From the NCBI GenBank assembly GCA_043228905.1, contig JBHGNT010000022.1:2728001-2792000 (forward strand): a stretch of 64,000 bases of DNA, read 5' to 3'. The DNA comes from Azolla caroliniana (Eukaryota > Polypodiophyta). A program made the position numbers and the translations under genes. This document shows, piece after piece, positions 52,459-63,269 of the stretch (position 1 is the first letter of the stretch; each line of letters begins with the position of its first letter). The notes below the pieces were generated by a model. It made no database searches. It was not told the origin of the DNA and worked only from the letters and a program-made list of their open reading frames with translations.

Positions 52459-52532
52459 GGCCAATTAGCTCATTTGGATAGAGCGTTGTGCTAATAACAC
52501 GAAGGTCATAGGTTCGAGACCTATATTGGCCA
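52459..52532 (+). tRNA. tRNA-Ile(AAT), near-intact type A copy
   Basis: Acceptor, anticodon (TTGTG/CACGA) and T stems pair and the B box is canonical. The D loop differs (ATTTGGATA). Confidence 0.6.
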
Positions 52533-53331
52533 TTATAAACATTCTTGGGTGAAATGCCATTTGGAAAATAAGATTAAAAGTATAAGCGAGGCAATAAAAT
52601 AAGAAACCGTGAATGATTGAATACTACATTCAACATTCCATGAGGTAGATGAATTGGTAAGACTTTGGTCGAATAACCTGGGGGTTCAGAGGTATAACGG
52701 AAAAAAATCTTCTCCTTTTGCATACTGGTTGAGTTCAAAGGTCTCTATCTTGTGTCTTATTTTTCTAGTTGACTTGAAAGGTCTCTATCTTGCGTCTTAT
52801 TTTTCCCAACGCACAACTTGGTTGTTGACTTAAACTGTGTCTAACCAGAGTATTATTTCGACCAATGTTGAATATAACATTCATTGGGGTTAAGATTTTC
52901 TTGTAGCTTCTCGGGGATAGAAATTTAAAATGACATACGGTGGATTAGTTGATTTGGTTAGAGCATCTTGCTAATAACTCGTAGGTCGTAGGTTTTACAT
53001 CGACATTGGCCAGAAACAACGCTTAGTTGGTTAAGACAGTCGTGTTGTTATTAAGATGTAATGAATAAGCAAGGCAATAAATATGAATTCATGAGAGTTA
53101 ATATTTTATGTTAAAAATTAGAAATTTGTACTGCTACTTGCTGGTTACCATAAAAGGTCTCTCAACCGAGACCTATTTGTTAGGAATAATTCCCTCTATA
53201 GCGGAGGAGCTGATTGTTGAGGCCAAGATGTGCCGACAGTCAAAAACTAGGAGGAGCCAATTGTTGGGGCCGAGCACTGATAGTCCAATGATGTTTTGAG
53301 GGATCTAACTTAACTGACATCTAAGGCCAAT

Positions 53332-54100
53332 ACAAAAATGTTAGGACGGCCATCAAGATCCTTTCCCCGAAAAGGAAAACATTCGATATTGAAATCACAT
53401 AATAACTTATATACACATATGTATATTATCACATATATACGATCAAATATGTATACATGTGACCACCTGCATATATAAAAGAAATCGTAATATGAAATAG
53501 CCAAAAATGATGTAATCGTAATACACAATTGAGGTATTGACCTCATACACATACGACACCAAACGCATATGATTTACATACAAATCAAGGTAATGACCTC
53601 ATACGCAAACGTTTTATATGTTTGTGAACGTAATACGTAATTGAGGTATTAACCTCGTACGCATACGACGCTAATCACATATTAAATATATGTCAAATGA
53701 GGTATTGAGCTCGTGCACATATGTAAACCTTTTATATAACCAATTAATTACCACTACAACATCATTGAATTAATGTAAAAAAAGAATTACATATGATCAT
53801 ATACATGATTAGAATGGAGAAGAAAAAATAAAATAAAATAACAAGAAAGATTACCGAAGTTCCTTTGTTGATCGTTCCAATTGCTTGTGTTGACAATACT
53901 CCCATTACCATTATTAAATCACCAAGTACTCAGGAATGTTTCTCCAATTGGGTGATTCTCAAGAACCAAAACCCAAAAACCTTTAGTTTGGATCAGTAAA
54001 CTTGCAATTTCCAAAAATATAAGATATCATGACTATATTCTTCCATTAATGACATTCATTTACTTGATCTTATTTTGAATGGAATATGTCAACTAGTTTC
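53332..54100. other. AT-rich unique interval at the right array edge
   Basis: No gene is seen. After the tRNA stub, the sequence is AT-rich with TATATACACATATG-type runs. A repeat of about 56 bp with a palindromic core (GAGGTATTGACCTC) occurs at 53531, 53587, 53643 and 53699. The stretch 53700-54100 is featureless. Confidence 0.6.
53531..53712. repeat. Short tandem repeat with palindromic core
   Basis: Four copies about 56 bp apart carry GAGGTATTGACCTC or a close variant (AAGGTAATGACCTC, GAGGTATTAACCTC, GAGGTATTGAGCTC). Each is followed by CATACACATACGAC-like sequence. The core is a 5-bp inverted repeat. Confidence 0.7.
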
Positions 54101-54177
54101 TTGAATTCATATATTTTGCCTTGCTTATTCTTTAAATATTAACATAAAAATGACCTTCTAGCTAACGATGTTGATGG

Positions 54178-54249
54178 TGGCCAATGTAGGTCCGAACCTA
54201 CAACCTTCGCATTATTTCCATGACGCTCTAAACAACTGAGGTAAATGGT
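54178..54249 (-). pseudogene. tRNA-Ile-like copy, heavily decayed
   Basis: Reverse-strand copy recognisable by GGTCCGAACCTAC (T arm, plus-strand reading) and by spacing. The anticodon and D arms are damaged. Confidence 0.6.
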
Positions 54250-55174
54250 GTTATGTGGCTTTTAAATTTTAAACCTCCACAACCTTCTTTAAAAAGTATT
54301 AATCCCACGAAATGTTATTTCCAACATTGGCATAAATAGGTTGTGGTTGAGAAACCTTTTATAGTAACCAGCAAGCCATGCATTGGAGTATATCTTTCAC
54401 AAGCACTAAATAGGTGAAGAATTTTTCCAATATGTAGATATGAACCTTCATGTTATTACACCAAAGAGTTGGAAAATCACCTTGTTGATCCAATTTCCGA
54501 TTTTGAAATACTGTGTAATGTTATTTCCGACATTGGCACAAATAGGTCTCGGTTCAGAGAACTTTTATGGTAACTAGCAAATCATCCTTGTTCGATAACT
54601 AGCAAGTCATGCATTGGAACAAGCAGTACCAATTTCTAATGTCGAACGTAATATCTCAATTTTCATGAATTTATATTTATTGCCTTGCTTATTCTTTAAA
54701 TCTTAATACCTACACCACCTTCTTAACCAACTACGTTTTTTATGGCATGTGTCGGTGTCAAACCTACGACCTACAAGTTATTAGCATAATTCTCTAACCA
54801 ACTCAACTAATCCACCGTATGTCTTTTTAAATTTCTATCCCCCTGAACCTACGAGAGAATCTTAATCCCAACGAATGTTATTTCTAACATTGGTCGAAAT
54901 AACACTACGGTTAGAGACCATTTAAGTCAACATGCAAGTTGTGCATTGGGAGAAATAAGATGCAAGATAGAGATCTTTTAAGTCAACCAGCACTCAAAAG
55001 GAGAAGATTTTTTTCCGTTATACCTCTGAACCCCCAGGTTATTAGACTAAAGTCTCCTACTTCATAAAATGTTGAATGTAGTATTTCATCTTTCAAGTAG
55101 ATTCTTTTTTTATTGCCTCGCTTATTCTTTGAGTCTTATGTTCTAGATGATATTTTAACCAAAAAAGTTGATGA

Positions 55175-55248
55175 TGGCTAATATAGGTCTCGAACCTATG
55201 ACCTTCGCGTTATTAGCATGACTCTCTAACCAATTAAGCTAATTGGCC
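55175..55248 (-). pseudogene. tRNA-Ile(AAT) copy, minus strand
   Basis: The B box GGTTCGAGACC and loop CTAATAA are intact. The D stem is broken (GCTT/GAGA), the acceptor has a C-A mismatch and the anticodon stem has an A-C mismatch. Confidence 0.75.
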
Positions 55249-55845
55249 TATTATTTATAATAATACCCAAGGCTTCCAGGAAAGTTCACACTTGGCCTAA
55301 TGGGTTATCTCAATCTAGAGGATTAAAAGTAATCATCCCCTTCTTTACACTCTCGTTTAACCCTCACACTTATCCATGTGTATAGAATACTACGGTAAAT
55401 TCTCACCACGGGATAATATATGGCCATGCCCGTAACAGACACAATTTAAGTCAACATGCAAGTTGTATGTTGGCAGAAATAAGACCCAAGATAGAGAGAG
55501 ACCTTTTAAGTCAATCAGTACTCAAAAGGAGAAGATTTTTTTCCATTATACCTTTGAACCCCGAGTTATTAGACCAAAGTCTCACCAATTCACCTACTTC
55601 ATGAAATTTTGAATGTAGTATTTCAACTTTCATGTTCTTTTTTTTATTGCATTGCTTATTCTTTGAGTCTTAAGTTCTAGATGACATTTTATCCAGTCTA
55701 GCTCTAAAACTTAGATCGCTTATGTTAATAGACCAAACATTCATCTACTTTATCTTTTTTGGAATGGAATATGTCCACAAGTTTCATGAATTCATATTCT
55801 TTGCCTTGCTTATTCTTTAAATATTGACATAAAAATGATCCTCTA

Positions 55846-55884
55846 GCTAACGATGCCATGTAGCTAACGATGCCATGTAGCTAA
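55846..55884. repeat. 17-bp minisatellite
   Basis: The unit AGCTAACGATGCCATGT occurs two and a half times in tandem in the inverted array segment, just before a decayed tRNA copy. Confidence 0.8.
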
Positions 55885-55892
55885 CGATGCTT

Positions 55893-55965
55893 ATCGTGGC
55901 CAATCTAAACCTACAACCTTCGCATTATTACCATGATGCTCTAAACAACTAAGCTAAATGATGTT
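55893..55965 (-). pseudogene. tRNA-Ile-like copy, heavily decayed
   Basis: Reverse-strand relative of the copy at 54178, with acceptor and T arms damaged. The GGCCAAT-like end and the order of arms are still visible. Confidence 0.55.
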
Positions 55966-56960
55966 ACGTGGCTTTTAAATTTTACCTCCACAACCTACTT
56001 TAAAAAATCTTAATCCCACTGAATGTTATTTCCAACATTGGCATAAATAGGTTGCGGTTAAGAAACCTTCTATAGTAACCAGCAATCCATGCATTGGAGT
56101 GTATCTTTCACAAGAACTAAATAGGTGAAGAATTTTTCCAATATGTATATATGAACATTCACATTATTCCACCAAAGCGTCGGCAAATCACCCAGTTGAT
56201 CCAATTTCCGATTTTGAAATCCTGTGTAATGTTCTTTCTAAAATTGCCACAAATAGGTCTCGGTTGAGAGACCTTTTATGATAACCAACAAGTCATGCAC
56301 TGGTACAAATTTCTAATTTCGAACGTAATATATCAACTTTCATGAATTCATATTTATTGCCTTGCTTATTCATTAGATCTTAATACCTACGTTGTTTATG
56401 GCTAGTGTTGGTGTTGAACCTACGACCTACATGTTATTAGCAAATTGCTATAACCAACTCAACTAGAGAATCTTAATACCAATCAATGTTACTTCCAACA
56501 TTGATCAAAGTAATACTCCGGTTAGACACAAGTGAACATGCAAGTTTTGTGTTGGCAGAAATAAGACCCAAGATAGAGAGAGAACTTTTAAGTCAACCAG
56601 TACTCAAAAGGATAAGATTTTTTTCTGTTATACCTGTGATCCCCCAGGTTATTAGACCAAAGTCTCACCAATTCACCTACAATAAACATTCGGTTAAGTG
56701 TGTATCCACTTAAGTAAACCATTCTATTAAGTGCGCTTTTTTTAGAGGTCAAAATCTAGATCAAATAAATTCCATTATTTTAGGATGAAATTACATCTGA
56801 CCAAATAGAAATTTGTTCCAATCATTTAGAAAACAACAAAATGATCAACAAAAATATGATTTTCAATCTTTCTCTACTTCATACCAAAATCACGTAAGGT
56901 CATTTGCCTACTTTTAGCGATACGCTTAGAAACAATGGCAGAATTTGTTTCTTGAATGAT

Positions 56961-58829
56961 TCAACGAGCACTTGATAAAGTTGATTGTACTTGCTTTGCT
57001 TTTTTGGAACTCAAGTAAGTTGTTGTTCTGATTGAATTTAGCTTGAGTTCACAATCAACAATATCTTTCAAGAGTTCAGGAATAATCACATCTTCTTCCT
57101 TTAAGCATCCATGCATATCTTGAATCTCAACGAACTCGGAATCTGAATTGTTTTCATCATATGGAAGTGGTTCATTGGCATTGGAAGCTTGTGTTATAAC
57201 TTCATCAATCCCTTCAAGGAGATTTTGATTAAGTTTTTCTGATTCATTTGAATCTGCATTTACACATTCCATGATCTCATCTCGAATTTCTTCTACATGT
57301 GCATTTTCAAACAAAGTGCAATTGCATAGCAAAGCAACAAGATCATCAATCCATTGATCTTCCATTTCTCCGTCTTCTGAATCAACATCATTAGCACGAA
57401 ATGATGGAATAATATCTGCCTTTCTATAGCAATTAAAAATGGTATCTTGCTTGATCTCATTCTAAGCAATAACAATGAGATTTGCGGCATCTAGCAAATG
57501 TGGTGACTTTCCAAAAGCTAAACCAATAGAGCCTCTTCTCATACGTTTAACGACATCTTCCAAATGAATCTTAACATAATCTGGACTATCATGATATGTC
57601 AAGATTTCTCTTATCAAATGATATTTATACCTCTTTTTCAAAGCTGCAATGATTCCCATATCCATCGGTTGCTTCCAAGATGTGACATTTGCTGGGGAAA
57701 AAATCACTTTGATAGCATCACGCTCAAATGCTTCGGCATGACCAGGTGCATTATCAAGGATTAAAACCACTTTGCGATTAGTTTGAGAATGAACAAATGG
57801 CACAAACACTTGATCAAACCACTTATTAAAGCAAGGGATATCAATCCAAGCATTTCTTTGCGCTACATAAGGCAATGGCCATGAATTTCCAACAATACAA
57901 GCTGGTTCTTTAGCCTTTCCAATCATAGTAATTGGAACTTTTTCAGTTCTAATTGCATTACAACAAACAACTAAGGTAACTCTATCTAACAATTTTTTCT
58001 TACCTCGAATTGTTGTCGATCTTCACTAGGCAAAAGCACTGTGTATCTTGGAGCTAATCGAAAAAACAAACCAGTTTCATCCATACTGTAAACATTGTTA
58101 GGATCATACTCATTGCCTATAGCATAAAGCCTTTCCAAAGAAGGCAACAATTCAGGATCATTTCTATCAACTGCCCCTCCTTCACCATATAAATTAATAG
58201 TATTCAAACATTGATGATGACGAAATTTCCTAAACCAACCCCAAGTTGCTTTGAAGTCATCATCAGAAATGAATATATTCATTTCTGATGCCAATCATCG
58301 AGCCTTCTCCATAATAACAAATGGAGGCAATACAATTGACAATCGACGAGATGCATCAATCCAAGCATACAAGCGTTCCTCTAATTCAAGATATTTTCCT
58401 TTTGATCCTCTAAAAGTTTTTTTTCTTGCATTGTGATCTTTTTGTCGAGCACGCAATCGTATCTCGTCTTTCTTTTTTTTTTCCAAAAAAAGATACTACA
58501 TTAGTATTAGAAAACCGCCATAAGGCTAAACATACAAGCTATACCAATCCCCTATATTTTTCTAAAGTCTAACCATTGGCTTGAATAAACACTTTGGTGT
58601 TGAGTAGAACCACTCCACCTTACCAAAATACCGTCTATAAAATATACCTATGTCCCAAATGGCCGTCTTTCTTCTTGATCAAACTTCTAATAGCGGATTC
58701 ACTTACACCAAATTGTATATCTATGTTACGAAGAGAAGGAGATGATGGTTGTTCCACTAAATCTAAAATTTGTAGAATTTGTTCATCATTCAAACGAAGT
58801 CCAGCACCTCGCTTATGGGTTAAATTCAT
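56961..58829 (-). pseudogene. pogo/Tigger-type transposase (DDE_1), broken
   Basis: The N-terminal part (58829-58635) has a helix-turn-helix (LRNIDIQFGVSESAIRSLIK). After about 150 bp of unrelated or intron sequence comes a CENP-B/Tc5-type DNA-binding domain (KYLELEERLYAWIDASRRLS, WGWFRKFRHHQ). The catalytic domain follows with SMDETGLFFRL, VVLILDNAPGHAEAF and SWKQPMDMGI. The spacing between the second and third Asp is 30 residues, the pogo DD30D pattern. Three lesions are clear: TGA at 58295-58297, a frame change in the A run near 57993, and TAG at 57462-57464 where Trp is expected. The C-terminal tail is acidic. Terminal inverted repeats were not identified. Confidence 0.85.
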
Positions 58830-59227
58830 CCCTTATGCCGTGTTGCAGCATAGAACTGCCAAAAATGCTTTCATATCATAAAGAGTAGTCATACATTATA
58901 AAATCAAGTCCACGGTCACAGCAAATGGATATGTTTAAACAACCCAAATACAATCGCTTAAAATTTCACATCTCATATAGCTCCAAGGTATTTCGCAGCC
59001 TATATAGGATATTAAATTATCAACTGCTTAACATTATAAGACATGCTGAAATAAAGCAAGTGGATTTTAAAACATCTGAAAGTAGGCCGCCTATCCGAAA
59101 CAGATAGCATCTTCATTGAGAGATGCCATTATGTTGTTTTGGGTGACAAGGAATCATTGCTTGAAATCGGATTCTTCCGAAATACAAAAACAAAACCAAC
59201 ATTTTTCAGCCCTCAGATATTCTTGTT
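58830..59227. other. Intergenic, 3' flank of the PPR gene
   Basis: AT-rich, with no supported gene. It probably includes the 3' untranslated region of the minus-strand PPR gene. Confidence 0.5.
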
Positions 59228-61436
59228 TCACTTGCTTTTGTGTTGCTCAAAACATCGATTCCCAAATGATGTAGCATATGCTTTCTCAATGACGCGATAT
59301 GCCCTCGGAAGAATCAGATGAAATTCCACAGCTTCAAGCTCATCCATGAGCAATTCCGCATGTTTCTTATCACCTCTCATTGCAAGCACATCAATCACAC
59401 TCTTTGCAGTATGTAACCACTCATTCGAAACAAATGCCTCCCAATTGAATTTAATCCCTTTGATTGCATCCACAATACTATCAAAATTTACCATGGCCTT
59501 CTCTAATTCATTTGCTTTCAAGTAGCCCAAAAGAAGATAAGTATATGTGATTGTATCTGGTCTATGACCAAATGCTAGCAATTTCTTCAGAACCTCCTCT
59601 GCTTTCTCTATCTTTCCTTGTTTACAGTACACTCCAAGCAAGGAATTGTATTGGGCAAGATGGTGCCATCCCCTTTGTAATTCCATTTCCATAGCAACAC
59701 ATTCAGCATTTTCAAACAATCCAACCTCACCATAGGCTTCTATCGTGCAAACATAGCTTGAAATAGATCTCTGCCCCGGCATCTCTTTTAGCTTTTTATA
59801 TACACGATTCACATCCTCCCCTTGTTTAAGCCATCCATACAAGGAGATTAAGTTCATGAGCCTTTTCGGTGTAAGCGAACGACCCAAAAGATGATGCTCA
59901 GCGATACGCAGGCTAGATATGGCCTTCTCGTGCAGGCCTGATAAGAGGTATGCCGATGCGAGAGTAGAATATGATACAAAGTCAGGCTTCACCAAATCAT
60001 CTCTCAACATATTTGCCCAGTGTTTCTCCAAGTTCTCCATATCCAAGTTTCTCGCACTCCATGCCAACAGGATATTGTATGTGTACACATTGAATGTTAC
60101 ATTTTCTTTCTCCATCATCTTCAATAGCTCTGGAATCCTACTTTGAAGGTTATTCTTCTCATAGAATGTGATAAGATTGTTAAATATATAGACTGGTAAA
60201 GGTAGATTATGAACTCTCATTATATCAATAATATGCAATGCTTTCTCAACTTTATGGTGATCTAGGTATACATCAAAGAGTCTGCAGTACAAGACTTCTC
60301 CTTGAAACTTGGACGGTAGAAGTGCAAAGGATGCTTCTGCCTTTTCGGGACCATGGACTTTACCCACATAGTAAAGCCAACGAGCATAATGAGTTTCCAC
60401 TAGTTGTATAGGCTTCTCTTTCAATAACCATTCGGACACCTATTACAACAGTAAGTCATAAACCGGTTTAGTGTAAATAGAGAAAACGGACTTCCATTGC
60501 ATAGGAAACATAAACACCACCAAAACACAGTATAAACATGCTGGATTTTGATAAAAGGTAGCATGTTAGTAATAGGAGAACATCACCAAATCAAATTCGG
60601 ATATAAAAATACTGGGTTTTTTATAAAAGATAGCATGTTATTGTAAGGAAAATGAGAACAAATCAAGCACCAATATAATCATTATATGCATGTCATTATC
60701 CATCTAAAATAGAAATTGAAGGCATTATTGCATTTACTTGAGCTTCAAAAGTTGTCCACCATTATCACATAATGTCAAACCCTCGATAGAATTACTACAA
60801 ACTCTCTTATCATTGTTTTAAGAGATAAAACTACAATCCAAATGGTCAAATTTTGGATTCTTCAACTAGATTCACTTATAAATTTACTAGCTTTACGAGT
60901 TTAACTAAAATGTGTCCTTTTTTGAGGGGGGATGAGAGAAGGCGTACCTCCAAAGCTTGTGCATATTTCTTCTCTACTTCCAATCTTGTAAAGATTGCTT
61001 TCATCTGATATTGTCCGAGTTCATTACCCATCTCTATCCATCTTAAAAGAGAAGGCAAGATAGATTGGTTCCTCGGAACTTTTATCTGATCTAGAAGCAA
61101 CTTGTTAATCGTACGATCCTTTAGAAACTCGCTTGTCCCATTCGTACTCTCCTCATCCTTATGGTCTTTGTTTATCCCAATATTGCATTGTTTCTCTTCT
61201 TGCGGATCCGAACCATGTAGAAACATGCGATGCTGAAGATGTGTGTAGAAGCCATAGTTTCTGTGGGTATTATCTCTTCCTCTAGAAGTAAGATAAGAGC
61301 TGCAGAAAAAAGGAAAGAACTATCATAAGAAACCTAAAACAAGAAACATGATATGGAAAAGCTATACCAAAACTAGCATGGAGAGAAAGATGAGCACTTA
61401 CCAAAGGAAACTCTTGATATGGGAAGAATGTCTCAT
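59228..61436 (-). CDS. Pentatricopeptide repeat (PPR) protein, P class, probably mitochondrial
   Basis: Three exons on the minus strand give an uninterrupted 532-aa protein: 61436-61402, 61299-60948 and 60439-59228. Introns of 102 and 508 bp have GT/AG ends (TTTG|GTAAG to CTGCAG|CTC, and GAG|GTACG to AATAG|GTG). ATG 61436 is the first in-frame ATG after an upstream TGA. The N-terminus (MRHSSHIKSFLCSYLTSRGR) is basic, Ser-rich and free of acidic residues, which fits a mitochondrial presequence. Exon 3 carries about ten degenerate 35-residue PPR helical pairs, for example VYTYNILLAWSARNLDMENL and QYNSLLGVYCKQGKIEKAEE. There is no E or DYW domain, so RNA stabilisation or processing is more likely than editing. 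ARWLYYVGKVHGPEKAEASF is typical of a plant mitochondrial P-class subfamily. The gene has no visible damage although it lies beside the transposon-rich array. Confidence 0.9.
60440..60947 (-). other. Intron 2 of the PPR gene
   Basis: This 508-bp AT-rich interval joins exon 2 (ending GAG) to exon 3 (starting GTG TCC GAA) in phase 0. No other gene lies within. Confidence 0.8.
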
Positions 61437-63269
61437 GGACAAGAAACCGAAGCAATCTATGTATTCACACAACACAGATCTGGAAACACATGCTCCACCA
61501 ACTGGGTTTTCCAAAAGGATCAAACATCACAAATTCCCATTCAAAAAGCATTGAATCGATGACGTTGTTCTTCATTAAGCTTCCTCCGATTCCATTCAGA
61601 CGCAATGAATGAAGTTTCAGACGGAACAGAAATGAATTGACATGACATTTTCATAAAAAGAAGGCATCAGAATTTCATTCAATTTCAATTCCTGACTGTT
61701 TTACACAAGAATCAATGTCTCTTGTCTTTTCAAGCTCCAATTTTACTCTATTCTCAAAGGAAAATTCCCCTGTTTTGACATCACAAGATTACTCTGTTTC
61801 TTTTGTTGGGTTGGGGGGGAGGGGGGGGGGGGGGGGGTAATTACAAGTATTTACAATGTTGACATTTGACCTAAATAATTCATCTCTTTTTTTAAATGCC
61901 GCTTAGAATATGAGTAATCGAAGAAATGTGAGTAATTTATGCACAAAATCGATCGGATTTCACAAATCAGAGTAATTTTGCCCCGCGAATGCAAACAGAG
62001 TAATCTCCTTGGATTGGATGTATGCACACTCCCTTCCCATACTATATGTATGTAAACCAACACGTGTGTAATGTCATCAACGCCATTGATACTTTCTTTG
62101 TTACTGCTTTCTTAATCACTTCCCTTGATTCCAAACCTATTCCTCGCACTTTGCATAGACTAACAGATTATACAACAATGGCATTGTAATCACAGAGACT
62201 TAATTAATTGCACTTTGCTTAAATCGCTTTCTTTCAATTCCAAGGTGATTATTTAACTAGCCTACCCAAAAAGGATAGATCTACTTCATTGCTTAAAACT
62301 ATAGTAGAGGAAAGAATGGCAGCCAACTTGATTGCCAAAAAGTTAGAACCCATCTATTACATAATTCTTTTGTGCTACATATAAATGATTGGTCACCCCG
62401 ATTTGCATCAATGTTTTTCAAGCAGAATGATTGGCTCTGACATACATCAGTCAAAGTAAGTTTCATTCATGAGACAACATTCATAGATTTTTGGTACTTC
62501 GTAATAGATGTTCAAGAATGTCAACTGTGATACCAGGTGGTTGGTCACACATAGATTGGTGATGGCGCATACAAGGGCTTCACTATTATGTGCTCAAACT
62601 CCAAAAATTAATTTTATACGTGATTCTTGATCCTAAATGCAGAAAGATCAAACATAAAACCCTAGTTGCTAAAGTCCTAAAAGATGTATCATAAACACCA
62701 AACCCTAAAGGCATTGAAATTAAGAACCTTCATACTCTGACACCTAAATATCCTACAACACATCCAAAAAACATAAATATTCTTTAACAGATGATTAGCG
62801 GTAAACCCCTAAAATCAATCAATCAAGAGCCATAAAACCTATACGCATCCATTTGAGATCCACGATCCAAAAAGCAATATACAAGATAACCACACTTGAT
62901 CGTCAATATCTCCACACTAAACTCATTTTGCAAAAATGAGACCAACACACATCTATAAACTGTTACAATTTCCTTTTCAACCTTCTGAAATGGAGTTTGG
63001 ATCTATCATACAATATCCTTGTATGTCCAAGCATAAGCATTTTACTTCCCTCTATTGAATCTAAAAGAGCTTGTCATCATGGATAAATTCCAATCAAACT
63101 CTCGAAATTTTCTTTTCATTCTTGAGAAGTTATCATCAATACACAAATGCTTCCCAAAAAGGAACAAATGAATCATCACTAAGATCCTCAAAATTTTGCC
63201 TCAAAGAGTTGGATAATATTCTCAATTTGTTAATACCTTTTTTCTACATAATATGAATTTGGATCCTAG
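61437..63269. other. Intergenic region, PPR 5' flank
   Basis: No gene, tRNA or repeat is supported. The first few hundred bases should hold the promoter and 5' leader of the PPR gene. An almost pure G tract lies at about 61813-61838. The rest is AT-rich and unremarkable. Confidence 0.6.

Larger units (their letters stand above)
30077..53331 (+). repeat. tRNA-Ile-derived tandem array, main segment
   Basis: About 21.5 kb of array sequence remain after removing three insertions. Starts of successive full tRNA copies are mostly 480-840 bp apart. Copies are of three flank types. Type A is followed by TTATAAACATTCTTGGGTGAA, type B by CATCATAAACATTATAGGTT and type C by TTATAAACATTCTTCGCAAA. From 35.9 kb the order is A C A C A B A B A C B A B A C B A B A B C B A. 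Between full copies lies a decayed tRNA module (for example 30681-30751, 31702-31772, 48313-48383, 52124-52194, 52942-53012). Stray tRNA 3' ends near 35111-35126 and 35332-35363 mark recombination joints. The array stops at a seven-base tRNA stub (GGCCAAT, 53325-53331). Confidence 0.9.
54100..56700 (-). repeat. Inverted, diverged part of the tRNA-Ile array
   Basis: Array sequence occurs here as reverse complement. It includes full tRNA-like copies at 54178, 55175 and 55893, decayed modules around 54741-54813 and 56400-56466, and the hairpin near 56254. These copies are more diverged than those at 30-53 kb. The interval 55250-55440 is unrelated to the array and unassigned. Confidence 0.75.

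Noticed and set aside
2504-52532. Calling every 74-nt copy a functional tRNA gene
   Set aside because: Many copies have broken B boxes, lost U33 or mismatched stems, and none that I checked has a close T4 terminator. I labelled as tRNA only those with a foldable or near-intact cloverleaf.
30077-53331. A CRISPR-like array because of regularly spaced repeats
   Set aside because: Repeat and spacer lengths (74 nt and 400-770 bp) and the eukaryotic context do not fit. The repeats are tRNA-derived and the spacers are themselves repeated.
61813-61838. G tract as a regulatory G-quadruplex
   Set aside because: It is a near-pure homopolymer in an intergenic region and may be partly a sequencing artefact. 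No gene context supports a function.
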